Shown here one piece after another: positions 1 to 6,086 of a DNA stretch of 6,508 bases; within the stretch, counting starts at the first letter, position 1; each line of letters starts with the position of its first letter. The notes below the pieces were generated by a model. It was not told the origin of the DNA and did no database searches. It was given only the letters and a program-made list of their open reading frames with translations. The position numbers and the translations under genes are program-made. The stretch is taken from assembly GCA_023442755.1 (NCBI GenBank), contig JAEZXS010000215.1, positions 1 through 6,508 on the forward strand. The letters run 5' to 3'. The DNA comes from Pseudomonadota bacterium. Lineage in GTDB: Bacteria; Desulfobacterota; Syntrophobacteria; Syntrophobacterales; Syntrophobacteraceae.

Positions 1-67
1 GGTAATTGACAGGGGCTGAACTTTACCGCATGGTATCCATGAGTGTGCTCGGAGCGAACACCGATTT

Positions 68-72
68 GGAGG
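68..72 (+). promoter_or_regulatory. Shine-Dalgarno of the ROK kinase
   Basis: GGAGG lies 9 bases before the ATG at 82 and 3 bases before the ATG at 76. It decides the start in favour of 82 over 43, which has no such motif. Confidence 0.7.
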
Positions 73-81
73 CAAATGGGT

Positions 82-1023
82 ATGGAACGCCGGGATAGCT
101 GGGTTGGAGGTATCGAAGCCGGGGGAACGAAATTCGTCTGCGCCGTCGGGAGCGGTCCGTCGGATGTGGCTCAGCCGCAAAACAGGATCGAATTTCCGAC
201 CGGGGACAACCCGGCACGGCTCATGGCAGACATAACCGCATGGTTCAGAGAACGGGAGCAGCTGCAGCAGAGCCTCCAGGCTGTCGGCATCGCCTCTTTC
301 GGGCCGATCGATCTCGATATCGAGTCCCCAATGTATGGGCACATAACCTCGACACCGAAACCGACATGGAGGAATACCGATCTGGTCGGGATGGTAAGGC
401 GGGAATTTGGCGATCTACCCATAGGGTTCGACACCGATGTGAACGGCGGGGCTCTGGGAGAGTATTTCTGGGGCTCGGCAAAAGGGTTGAACGATTTCGT
501 CTATATCACGATGGGCACGGGCATCGGAGCCGGCGGGATGTCCGGGGGGAGGCTGCTGCACGGCCTCGTTCACCCGGAAATGGGGCACATGAGAATTCCA
601 CGCTTACCCGGAGACGATTTCCCGGGAAATTGTCCGTTCCATGGCGACTGCTGGGAAGGATTGTGTGCCGGCCCGGCCATGCTGGCCCGGACTGGGACTC
701 CGGCCTCCGACCTGCCGTCCGACCACCCGGCATGGCTGCTGGAAGCGCAGTATATGGCGCTCGCCCTGGCCAACATCGTCTGCGTGCTGTCGCCCCGAAA
801 GATCATAATCGGAGGGAGCCTGAGGAAGGCGGGACGACTGGGCGAAGCGGCGTTTTTCGACCTGATGCACAAACAGGTCCGGGACAATCTGAACGATTAT
901 ATCGTCACTCCGGCCCTGCAGAGCGATGCTGTCCGCGAATACATCGTCCCTCCGCTGCTCGGCGACGACGCAGGAATCTGCGGCGCCATTGCGCTGGGAC
1001 AATGCGCCGGCGCGAAAGATTAG
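82..1023 (+). CDS. ROK-family sugar kinase, probable zinc-containing fructokinase
   Basis: Predicted cytosolic ATP-dependent hexose kinase; the best fit is the ROK fructokinase group (fructose to fructose-6-phosphate), with other hexoses possible. From the chosen start it has 313 residues, normal for the family. Visible motifs: N-terminal phosphate loop GGIEAGGTK (about 9-17), GIASFGPID (69-77), the catalytic region DTDVNGGALGE (117-127, Asp119 the likely base), the second phosphate motif YITMGTGIGAG (141-151), HPEMGHMRI (164-172) and the zinc cluster CPFHGDC (184-190), which with the preceding His gives the usual His-Cys-His-Cys set; IIIGGSL lies near 241-247. An ATG at 43 and one at 76 are also in frame, but GGAGG at 68-72 is 9 bases before the ATG at 82 and only 3 before the one at 76, so 82 is preferred. 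It is the only + strand gene, and its stop overlaps the HIT remnant's stop tail to tail. Family is certain; exact sugar is inferred. Confidence 0.93.
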   Translation: MERRDSWVGGIEAGGTKFVCAVGSGPSDVAQPQNRIEFPTGDNPARLMADITAWFREREQLQQSLQAVGIASFGPIDLDIESPMYGHITSTPKPTWRNTDLVGMVRREFGDLPIGFDTDVNGGALGEYFWGSAKGLNDFVYITMGTGIGAGGMSGGRLLHGLVHPEMGHMRIPRLPGDDFPGNCPFHGDCWEGLCAGPAMLARTGTPASDLPSDHPAWLLEAQYMALALANIVCVLSPRKIIIGGSLRKAGRLGEAAFFDLMHKQVRDNLNDYIVTPALQSDAVREYIVPPLLGDDAGICGAIALGQCAGAKD

Positions 1024-1208
1024 TACTTCGACTTCCCCGGGATCACGCCGCGAACGTCGCCGGTCGGGTCAGGGACATCGCCGAAACAGCGGGGTATGAG
1101 GTGGATGTGTACGTGGCCGATCGTCTGGCCGGCTGCGTCGCCGACGTTTATGCCCACGTTGAAACCATCCGGGTGGTATTCTTTTATAAGATGACCTCGC
1201 TCACCGCT
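1020..1208 (-). pseudogene. C-terminal remnant of a HIT-family (Ap4A hydrolase-like) protein
   Basis: Translating the - strand directly after the mltF stop, in the same frame, gives 62 residues ending in TAA. They are unmistakably the C-terminal half of a HIT-domain protein: EYHPDGFNVGINVGDAAGQT (10-29), then the catalytic histidine triad GHVHIHLIPR (31-40), then the usual tail with GDV-x-D-P and VRGVIPGKSKY (52-62). HIT proteins hydrolyse or transfer nucleotides, for example dinucleoside polyphosphates. The N-terminal half of the domain is absent, and no ATG, GTG or TTG occurs in frame before residue 18, so the piece has no start of its own. Homology to the family seems to begin near residue 8, close to the mltF stop, which suggests a deletion or recombination joint there. 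The stop codon overlaps the ROK kinase stop by 4 bases. Most likely a decayed gene; readthrough of the mltF TGA is the only obvious way it could be translated. Confidence 0.82.
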
Positions 1209-2765
1209 TCAGTTGCCTTTCTTCTGGATCTCCTGCCGAATCTTTGTACGCCTGACATCCAGTTCATAAGCCATCCTGTAGGCGGCGTAATACTTTTTTA
1301 TGTTTGCCACGTAATTGAGGACGTCCTCTCCGAGTGAACTCATGGCCACGTATTCGACGTTCCCGAACCAGATGTTGGGGTTCAGGCCCATCTTTTCCGC
1401 GATCCGGCGCAACCTGTTGATCCTGTTAGGTCCGGCATTGTATGCCGCCATCAGGAAATAGATCCGCTGGTCTTCCGGAATGGATGCGTCGGCAAAGTCC
1501 TTATGCTTCATCTGATCCAGGTAGCAGACCCCGGCATGAATGTTTTCTTTCGGCGGCCTGACGTTGCGAAATCCCAGGGAAGCGCCCGTTTTCGGCAGCA
1601 CCTGCATCAATCCGATCGCCCCCATATTGCTCACGAGTCTCTCATCGAAGTGCGATTCCTGGAACGCCAGAGCGACCGCCATCAGCCAGTCGAAATCGTA
1701 TGCCTGGCACGATGCCTTGAAATGCGCGGCATACTGGCGCAGTTTTTCCGTATAGGCGTTGCCGTTGGGATTGATAACCCATTGGGTGTTTTCGTAATAT
1801 TTCGGGACAAGCTTACGGGCGTTTTCCAGGGCGGTATCTTTGTCGCTGTGGAAATAGCCGTCGATGCTCGCCAGCAGTTCCTTGTTTTCCTTCCTTACTG
1901 CCCACGCGATCCTGCCCTCGCTCGCCACCCGGATATCCGGATGCACCACGATCTGGGGCAAGACCTTCGCCCAGATATTTGCGGTCCGGGAGTCTACAAC
2001 GATGTACTGGTAGATGCCCGCATTGGTCATCTCCAGGAGATCTTCCTCGGTGAATTCCCGCGGAGCTTCCACAACCTGTATCGGCTTCGCGCCTTTCTCG
2101 GCCAGGGCGTTGCTGAAGCTGCGCAGGTGCTCTGCATGGCTGCTGCTGCCCACGATGCAAACGACCCGGCCTGCGAGATCTTCGAGGCTTCTGACAGGGG
2201 GCGCGTTTCGGGAGGCCACGAGCACCTCGGATACATGCTCGACGTAGGGAGCAGAAAAAGCCGCCACCCGTTCGCGCTCGGGCGTAACGGTCAGTCCTGC
2301 CGCCGCAATGTCGCCCTTCCCCGCGAGGAGCGCCGGAATGATTTCGCCCAGGGCCATCGGGACGAAGACCACCCGCGTACGCAGGCCGCCATGGCGGTTC
2401 CGGTTCAAAAAGGATTCATACTGCTTCAGAAGCTCGCATTCGAACCCGAAGAGTTCCCCACGGACGACGAAAAAATCCGTCCTGCTGTATTCGACGAGGA
2501 CGCGGATCACCCCGCGTTTTCTCAACTCCGGGAGGTCGTCCGTCCATGTCTCCCCCGGCTGAGTCAACAGTGCGGCATTCTCCGGCATCCTGACTGTCGA
2601 AGGATCGTCCTCCTCCGCCGACGTCATTGCCAGGGCGGCATTCGGGCTCCACACCCAAAAAGATATCGCGAGCGCAAGGAAAATCCCTGCCGCCGCAGGA
2701 CAGACAGCTTTCGGCCGCCATGTCCCTGGTTTCCGTTCTCCCCAATAACTGAGAATTCCGAACAC
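1209..2765 (-). CDS. mltF: MltF-type membrane-bound lytic murein transglycosylase
   Basis: Cleaves the MurNAc-GlcNAc bond of peptidoglycan to give 1,6-anhydro-muropeptides; acts in the periplasm. The 518 residues show the MltF layout. An N-terminal signal or anchor segment lies at about 20-46 (hydrophobic stretch ending NAALA). A periplasmic solute-binding (SBP_bac_3) domain lies at about 83-310, with the ligand-site motif LTVTPERER (158-166) typical of amino-acid-binding proteins. A C-terminal SLT (goose-lysozyme-like) domain lies at about 355-495, with FQESHFD (368-374, catalytic Glu370), GAIGLMQVLPKTG (382-394) and AAYNAGPNRI (440-449). The start is GTG at 2765; no ATG precedes the signal segment, and the ribosome site is poor (AAGAAG about 5 bases upstream). 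In MltF the SBP domain is thought to regulate the SLT domain allosterically; that is family knowledge. It stands alone, about 360 bases after treT, and its TGA stop is followed in frame by the HIT remnant. Confidence 0.93.
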   Translation of the reverse strand: MFGILSYWGERKPGTWRPKAVCPAAAGIFLALAISFWVWSPNAALAMTSAEEDDPSTVRMPENAALLTQPGETWTDDLPELRKRGVIRVLVEYSRTDFFVVRGELFGFECELLKQYESFLNRNRHGGLRTRVVFVPMALGEIIPALLAGKGDIAAAGLTVTPERERVAAFSAPYVEHVSEVLVASRNAPPVRSLEDLAGRVVCIVGSSSHAEHLRSFSNALAEKGAKPIQVVEAPREFTEEDLLEMTNAGIYQYIVVDSRTANIWAKVLPQIVVHPDIRVASEGRIAWAVRKENKELLASIDGYFHSDKDTALENARKLVPKYYENTQWVINPNGNAYTEKLRQYAAHFKASCQAYDFDWLMAVALAFQESHFDERLVSNMGAIGLMQVLPKTGASLGFRNVRPPKENIHAGVCYLDQMKHKDFADASIPEDQRIYFLMAAYNAGPNRINRLRRIAEKMGLNPNIWFGNVEYVAMSSLGEDVLNYVANIKKYYAAYRMAYELDVRRTKIRQEIQKKGN

Positions 2766-3127
2766 GTTACTTCTTTCTTTCTCGCGAAGTGATTTCCTGT
2801 CCTGCAGGTTGAGGCGGGTTCAGACAGAAGCCGGCCTCATTTTGCCCATGACGGAAGGGATCCCGCTGCTGCGGCATCCACGATCATGATCAGCTGCCTG
2901 GCTTCATCTTTCCAGCCTGCCTGGTTGAACGTAAGAATGGGAAGGGATACTTCAGCCGACGATCCGCCGCATGCAGCCCGGCGCCGGTTGAAAGCGGCGC
3001 TCCGAGCCGATCGGCAGCCCGCATGGACCATAATATTATTATCCAAACCGGAGGCCGATGCAAACGAGAATATGGTCGAGCACGCCTGTATTTCAGGTGG
3101 TTGATTACCGGTAAGGGAGATAGACGC
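2766..3127. other. Non-coding gap between treT and mltF with short palindromes
   Basis: No ORF here resembles a known protein. It must hold the 3' end of the treT transcript and the promoter of mltF, both on the - strand. Short perfect palindromes are visible: TTACCGGTAA at 3105-3114 just past the treT stop, an AT-only ATAATATTAT at 3030-3039 inside GC-rich DNA, and CCGGCGCCGG at 2978-2987. GCGCCG at 2981-2986 can also pair with CGGCGC at 2995-3000. None is followed by a T-run, so none is a standard terminator. The AT-rich patch could supply a -10 element on the - strand (GATAAT or TAATAT), but no convincing -35 sits at the right distance. Confidence 0.5.
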
Positions 3128-4366
3128 TCAGGGCAGTTCGATCCTGTCCAGAGGTTCATGGATTGCGGTGAGCATGAGGGTGAGATATTCGCGCAACTGG
3201 CGCGTCAGCAGGAAATTATCCAGGACGAATTTCTTTGCGCGGGCTCCCATCTGCTCCAGGCTGTCCGGCCTTTTCAACATGTATCGGATGCGCAGAGCCG
3301 CCCCTTCCGGCGTGCTTACCCGGAACCCCGTATAGTGATCGAACACCTGCAGCCGGATTCCGCCGGTGTTCCCACCGATCACCGGCTTCCCCTTCCACAT
3401 GGCTTCGGTTACCGTCAGGCCGAATCCTTCCCGGATCGATTTCTGCAAAATGATCGTGGCCGCGCGCTGGAGGGCATTGATGGTGTGGTGCGCGTCCGGG
3501 GGCAGCAGCAATACGTGGATATTGGGATCGACCGCGGCAGCTCGGACTTCTTCCAGGATTATTTCTCCTTCCGGGTCGTCAGTGGCGCTGCCTCCTGCCA
3601 GCACCAGTTGCAACGGCGTGTAATCCCTGACCATCATGTAGGCGCGGATGACACCAAGCGGGTCCTTGAAGCGATCGAAACGGGAAACCTGGACCAAAAG
3701 AGGCCGTTCCGGGTCGAGGCCGTATTTCGAGTAAACAGTGTGGATTTCGCACGGATCGAGTTCCCTGTTCTTTTCGCTCAGCGGATCGATACTCGGCGCG
3801 ATTATGTATGCGGGATGGGGCAGCGGCTGGGCGAAATCGGCGAGCGACCACACCGTTGCATCGAATTCCCCGACAAACTCGCGCAGGTATCTCCACACCG
3901 GCCTGTAGGGATGACTCACGTCGATGTGGCACCGCCATATCCATTTGCCCTTTCTCCCCCCGATGTAGCGCAGCAGGGGCAAAGGCTGCGGATCGTGAAT
4001 GAACACGTAATCCGCATCCACAAGCGCATTTCGCAAAATTTCCGCATTGCGCCGGTTGTTTTCCTCGAAAACTCGAACGAGCGCTTGGGCTATGTCCACC
4101 CGGTTTCCCTGCAGGGCGTTGTGGAAGCTTTTGGTGCACTCGTAGAACTCCTCATCCCCGGAAATCACCTCCCAGGAAGAATCCAGGCCCAGTTCACGCT
4201 GGAGAGGGACAAGGCGGTCCAGAATTTCCGCCACTCCTCCGCCCTGCCTGGTGGAATTCACATGGACCACCTTCGCCCCGCGAAGGGCGCCCGCCAGTTG
4301 TTTGAGCTGGAATATCGCGCCTGGCCCGACTACCTGTTCGTACTGATCGAGCATATTTTCGACCAT
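3128..4366 (-). CDS. treT: Trehalose synthase (TreT-type), GT4 glycosyltransferase
   Basis: Retaining GT4 enzyme that joins glucose to an NDP-glucose donor (ADP-, UDP- or GDP-glucose) to form trehalose; cytosolic and reversible in studied members such as the Thermococcus enzyme. The 412 residues match the family's size. Motifs in order: VVHVNSTRQGGGVAEIL (33-49), EVISGDEEF (66-74), HDPQP (124-128), WRCHID (144-149), PSIDPLSEKN (191-200), VSRFDRFKDP (227-236), and the nucleotide-sugar site SIREGFGLTVTEAMWKGKP (310-328), carrying the GT4 E-x7-E pair at Glu313 and Glu321. The frame is open up to 4504, but those extra 46 residues overlap the upstream gene out of frame and look random. ATG 4366 begins MVENMLDQYE and has AGGAG 9 bases upstream. 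It overlaps the DUF5752 gene by 37 bases, so translation is probably coupled. All catalytic motifs are intact. Other GT4 sugar transfer is possible, but the whole-length resemblance to TreT is strong. Confidence 0.9.
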   Translation of the reverse strand: MVENMLDQYEQVVGPGAIFQLKQLAGALRGAKVVHVNSTRQGGGVAEILDRLVPLQRELGLDSSWEVISGDEEFYECTKSFHNALQGNRVDIAQALVRVFEENNRRNAEILRNALVDADYVFIHDPQPLPLLRYIGGRKGKWIWRCHIDVSHPYRPVWRYLREFVGEFDATVWSLADFAQPLPHPAYIIAPSIDPLSEKNRELDPCEIHTVYSKYGLDPERPLLVQVSRFDRFKDPLGVIRAYMMVRDYTPLQLVLAGGSATDDPEGEIILEEVRAAAVDPNIHVLLLPPDAHHTINALQRAATIILQKSIREGFGLTVTEAMWKGKPVIGGNTGGIRLQVFDHYTGFRVSTPEGAALRIRYMLKRPDSLEQMGARAKKFVLDNFLLTRQLREYLTLMLTAIHEPLDRIELP

Positions 4367-5019
4367 TGGTCCGATCTCCTGGCCGGTTTCCCGAATGCCG
4401 CCACAAGCTGGTCCCTCAGCCCCATCAGCGGCGTAAAGTAGGGGTCGATTGCACCAACGCGTTCCGCAACCTTTCCGGCCTCTCCGCCCAGATCGGAGAG
4501 CCACCGGCTGAAATCGTCCCGCCTGTCCGGCGTGCGGCGGCGTGCATCGATGAAATGGTAGAAGATTGTGCTGCCCGACATACGTGCAATCAGGGTTTCG
4601 AGTTCACCCGGCTCTTGGATCCGAATCCGGGTATCCAGCACGACGATTTTCGAACGCACGAAATGGAATTCCCTGTCGGCGTGCGCCCAGGGGACGATTT
4701 CCCTCTCATCGAGCCTGTCTTCCATGACCTCGATGAGTTTGCGGCGCAATCCTTCCATGTCCTCGTAGCTGGTCGGATCGATTATCCCGAGGCGTTCGGC
4801 GAGCCTCGCGTCGTACAGGCCGTGGTAGGCCCAGGACGCAAAATCGTTCTGGAATTCCGGATCGTCGAAGCGGGGCTCCAGCAGACCGCCCCAGAAATGA
4901 TGATAGATGCAGCCCGGGTGGATATCCTCCAGCCGGTCGCGCAATTCCCGCAGGTTCTGGGCCCGCTTTCCCGTTGCAATGGGAATGAGCGTGCAGTCCT
5001 TTACCGCAAATGGTTCCAT
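4330..5019 (-). CDS. DUF5752 family protein with internal duplication
   Basis: A 229-residue soluble protein with no signal peptide or membrane segment, recognised as the DUF5752 type. The biochemical role is unknown. It consists of two similar halves, about 4-102 and 118-210. Matching blocks are CIYHHF (37-42) with TIFYHF (151-156), NDFASW (58-63) with DDFSRW (168-173), AERLGIIDP (74-82) with AERVGAIDP (185-193), and GLRRKLIEVME (90-100) with GLRDQLVAAFG (200-210). The paired Tyr/His-His-Phe and Gly-x-Ile-Asp-Pro motifs may form a binding site in each half. The start is ATG 5019; a GAGGAG lies 11 bases upstream and a second GGAG 2 bases upstream, and an in-frame stop just before rules out a longer start. 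It is first in a two-gene unit with treT, overlapping it by 37 bases, which suggests a role in trehalose or glucan handling (inference). Family name moderately sure; coding status sure. Confidence 0.85.
   Translation of the reverse strand: MEPFAVKDCTLIPIATGKRAQNLRELRDRLEDIHPGCIYHHFWGGLLEPRFDDPEFQNDFASWAYHGLYDARLAERLGIIDPTSYEDMEGLRRKLIEVMEDRLDEREIVPWAHADREFHFVRSKIVVLDTRIRIQEPGELETLIARMSGSTIFYHFIDARRRTPDRRDDFSRWLSDLGGEAGKVAERVGAIDPYFTPLMGLRDQLVAAFGKPARRSDQWSKICSISTNR
4376..4380 (-). promoter_or_regulatory. Shine-Dalgarno of treT inside the DUF5752 gene
   Basis: AGGAG on the - strand lies 9 bases before ATG 4366 and within the last 60 bases of the upstream coding region. It supports 4366 over the next in-frame ATG at 4354 and over the longer open frame. 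Confidence 0.7.
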
Positions 5020-5239
5020 TACTCCGATCGCTCCTCATCTGCAAAAATGACAGTACGACCTATTCATTAAAGATAAGATAAGGATTGTTCCAGGAGTGGA
5101 ATCGGGTGTGGATATCGATATACGTGTACCAAACGGTTGAGAAAATGCTTTGTATCGAAAAAACCGGGAGGGAACGGAAAGAAGGAGAAACGAGAAACCT
5201 TCTTTCCGTATAATCATGTGGTTAACTTTGTTTTATGCG
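5020..5239. other. Intergenic leader upstream of the DUF5752-treT unit
   Basis: About 220 bases that should contain the promoter of the DUF5752-treT pair and the 3' end of the Pro-rich gene transcript. The half nearest DUF5752 is AT-rich, with a 10-base palindrome ATATCGATAT at 5112-5121 that could be an operator. I find no good sigma-70 or sigma-54 promoter match on the - strand. Confidence 0.4.
5158..5209 (-). terminator. Possible terminator hairpin after the Pro-rich gene
   Basis: A perfect 12-base inverted repeat: ACGGAAAGAAGG at 5174-5185 and its complement at 5198-5209, with a 12-base loop. On the - strand it starts 31 bases after the stop at 5240 and is followed, after about 10 bases, by six T residues (5163-5158). 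The stem is purine/pyrimidine-biased and the T-run is displaced, so it is not textbook; on the + strand there is no T-run. Termination of the - strand transcript is the likeliest role. Confidence 0.5.
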
Positions 5240-5683
5240 CTAATCTTCCCACGTCCGGCTGCTCTGCCGGTAGTAGGTCCGCTCCGTTTCCTCCTGATAA
5301 GTTCGGTATTGCGGGTACGTCTGAGGATAGTAGTACACGGTCGAGCGCCGTTCGACTACCACAGGGGCTTCGTACACAACCGCGGGCGGCGGAGGGGTAT
5401 GCCGCACCACCACCGGGGGCGGAGCCTGCTCCACAACGACGGGTTCCACGGGGCGGACCCTCTCGTAGGCAACCGGCGGCGAGTATACTTCCGGAGGAGG
5501 AACAACAACGCGGCCGGGCAGGGGGATATCCACCCCAAACCCGAGGTATACGCCTCCCGCGGCTGCATCCGAGGGCAGGCTGCAGATAAGTGCGCCCAGC
5601 GAGATACACAGCACCAGGGCATAACAGCATTGTGAGTATTTCCGTTTTTCCACTACCGTGCTCCTTGTTGAAGTGCCTTTCAT
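5240..5683 (-). CDS. Exported Pro/Val/Tyr-rich protein of unknown function
   Basis: 147 residues. A basic N-terminus (1-17) is followed by a hydrophobic segment (about 21-37) and a likely signal peptidase site near SDAAA-GG (38-44), so it is probably periplasmic or surface exposed. The Cys at 34 does not sit in a proper lipobox. The mature part opens with GGVYLGFGVDIPLPG (43-57), a start seen in small exported proteins of deltaproteobacteria. It continues as a low-complexity region of Pro and Val (58-112) with three polyproline runs (62-64, 88-90, 97-100) and ends in a Tyr/Gln/Thr/Arg-rich tail (116-147). No catalytic motif is visible; an extended wall-spanning or structural segment is a guess. 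ATG 5683 is chosen because GGAGG stands 8 bases upstream. The frame is open to 5968, but the added part would cover the promoter and leader and has no ribosome site. The polyproline runs imply EF-P-dependent translation. Likely sigma-54 controlled, see 5743-5758. Confidence 0.85.
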   Translation of the reverse strand: MKGTSTRSTVVEKRKYSQCCYALVLCISLGALICSLPSDAAAGGVYLGFGVDIPLPGRVVVPPPEVYSPPVAYERVRPVEPVVVEQAPPPVVVRHTPPPPAVVYEAPVVVERRSTVYYYPQTYPQYRTYQEETERTYYRQSSRTWED

Positions 5684-5691
5684 GATCTTTT

Positions 5692-5696
5692 CCTCC
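5692..5696 (-). promoter_or_regulatory. Shine-Dalgarno of the Pro-rich gene
   Basis: GGAGG with 8 bases to ATG 5683, the strongest ribosome site in the window. It fixes the start well inside the longer open frame. Confidence 0.8.
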
Positions 5697-5730
5697 CTGA
5701 GAGATTCGCTCTCATGCAGAAATTTCTCAG
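5697..5730 (-). promoter_or_regulatory. Structured 5' leader of the Pro-rich gene
   Basis: On the - strand, TGAGAG (5714-5709) and CTCTCA (5703-5698) form a perfect 6-base stem with a 5-base loop, ending one base before the GGAGG ribosome site. The upstream CTGAGA (5730-5725) can pair with the same 3' arm (5702-5697), so two hairpins would exclude each other. AGAAATTTCT at 5718-5727 is itself a palindrome. Both folds leave the ribosome site free, so RNA stabilisation is as likely as a switch. Confidence 0.4.
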
Positions 5731-5742
5731 ATAGGAGCATTG

Positions 5743-5758
5743 AGCAAACCGCATGCCA
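5743..5758 (-). promoter_or_regulatory. Sigma-54 (RpoN) promoter, -24/-12
   Basis: The - strand reads TGGCATGCGGTTTGCT, 14 of 16 positions of the sigma-54 consensus TGGCACGRNNNTTGCW, with the essential GG and GC dinucleotides at the exact 10-base spacing. Transcription should begin near 5732, about 48 bases before ATG 5683, so the leader would start right at the hairpin region. Sigma-54 promoters need an ATP-dependent activator bound upstream (5760-5900); I could not identify its site. Confidence 0.65.
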
Positions 5759-6086
5759 CCCTGGCCGGAAAACGTTATTCCTTTGCCGAACCCTTGCCCA
5801 ATGCGGACTGCAGGGAAGAATGCGTACCCGAAGATGTCCGAGAGCGGCAGCAGCGGTTTCCGAGCTTTCGGCATTTTGCCGTCCGCATCGGATTTTCACG
5901 AAAGCATGCCGCTCCTCGCTGAGAGAAAAGCAAAATCGAGAGGTCAAGCTGGAGCATGGTTGTCGCATAAAGCTGCAAAGACGCGAGCAGAACGAACCGG
6001 AGCAGCCAGGGGGAAAATATCAAGTTCGGTTTGGATGTCGTATTTTGTGGGAACGGCTTGCAGCCGCAATCAGTCAATCACATCTC
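5759..6086. other. Non-coding gap upstream of the sigma-54 promoter
   Basis: About 330 bases without a credible gene. Open frames here on both strands have no ribosome site and no family resemblance. This is where an activator (enhancer) site for the sigma-54 promoter and the end of the MaoC transcript would lie. A short hairpin, CGGCT-TGC-AGCCG (6054-6066), follows the MaoC gene by about 20 bases but lacks a T-run. Confidence 0.45.

Noticed and set aside
6..34. TTGACA at 6-11 as the -35 of a ROK promoter
   Set aside because: At 17 bases spacing the -10 would be CATGGT, a poor match; the -35 alone is not enough.
240..1337. A 365-codon + strand frame overlapping the ROK gene and HIT remnant
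   Set aside because: Arg-rich shadow translation out of frame with the ROK motifs; its tail is simply the complement of the HIT and mltF ends.
1503..2792. A 429-codon + strand open frame opposite mltF
   Set aside because: It is the antisense shadow of mltF, whose signal segment, SBP and SLT domains are clear; its own translation has no recognisable domain and no ribosome site.
2837..3046. 69-codon - strand frame upstream of mltF ending in LPSWAK
   Set aside because: The C-terminal part looks somewhat protein-like, but there is no ribosome site or recognised family; a decayed gene cannot be excluded without a search.
3023..4441. A 472-codon + strand open frame opposite treT
   Set aside because: Antisense to an intact TreT with all GT4 motifs; the long frame comes from GC-rich codon bias.
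4367..4504. N-terminal extension of treT by 46 codons
   Set aside because: Lies inside the DUF5752 gene out of frame, has no homology-like content, and ATG 4366 has a good ribosome site.
5680..5874. 64-codon - strand frame whose TGA overlaps ATG 5683 (ATGA), a possible leader peptide
   Set aside because: No ribosome site, spans the promoter itself, and the translation resembles nothing.
5684..5968. N-terminal extension of the Pro-rich protein
   Set aside because: It would run through the sigma-54 promoter and leader and put the signal peptide in the middle; GGAGG before ATG 5683 settles the start.
6054..6066. CGGCT-TGC-AGCCG hairpin as MaoC terminator
   Set aside because: Only a 5-base stem and no T-run on the - strand.
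5775..6077. 100-codon - strand frame with a hydrophobic stretch
   Set aside because: Cys/Ser/Arg-rich, no ribosome site, no known family; probably chance.
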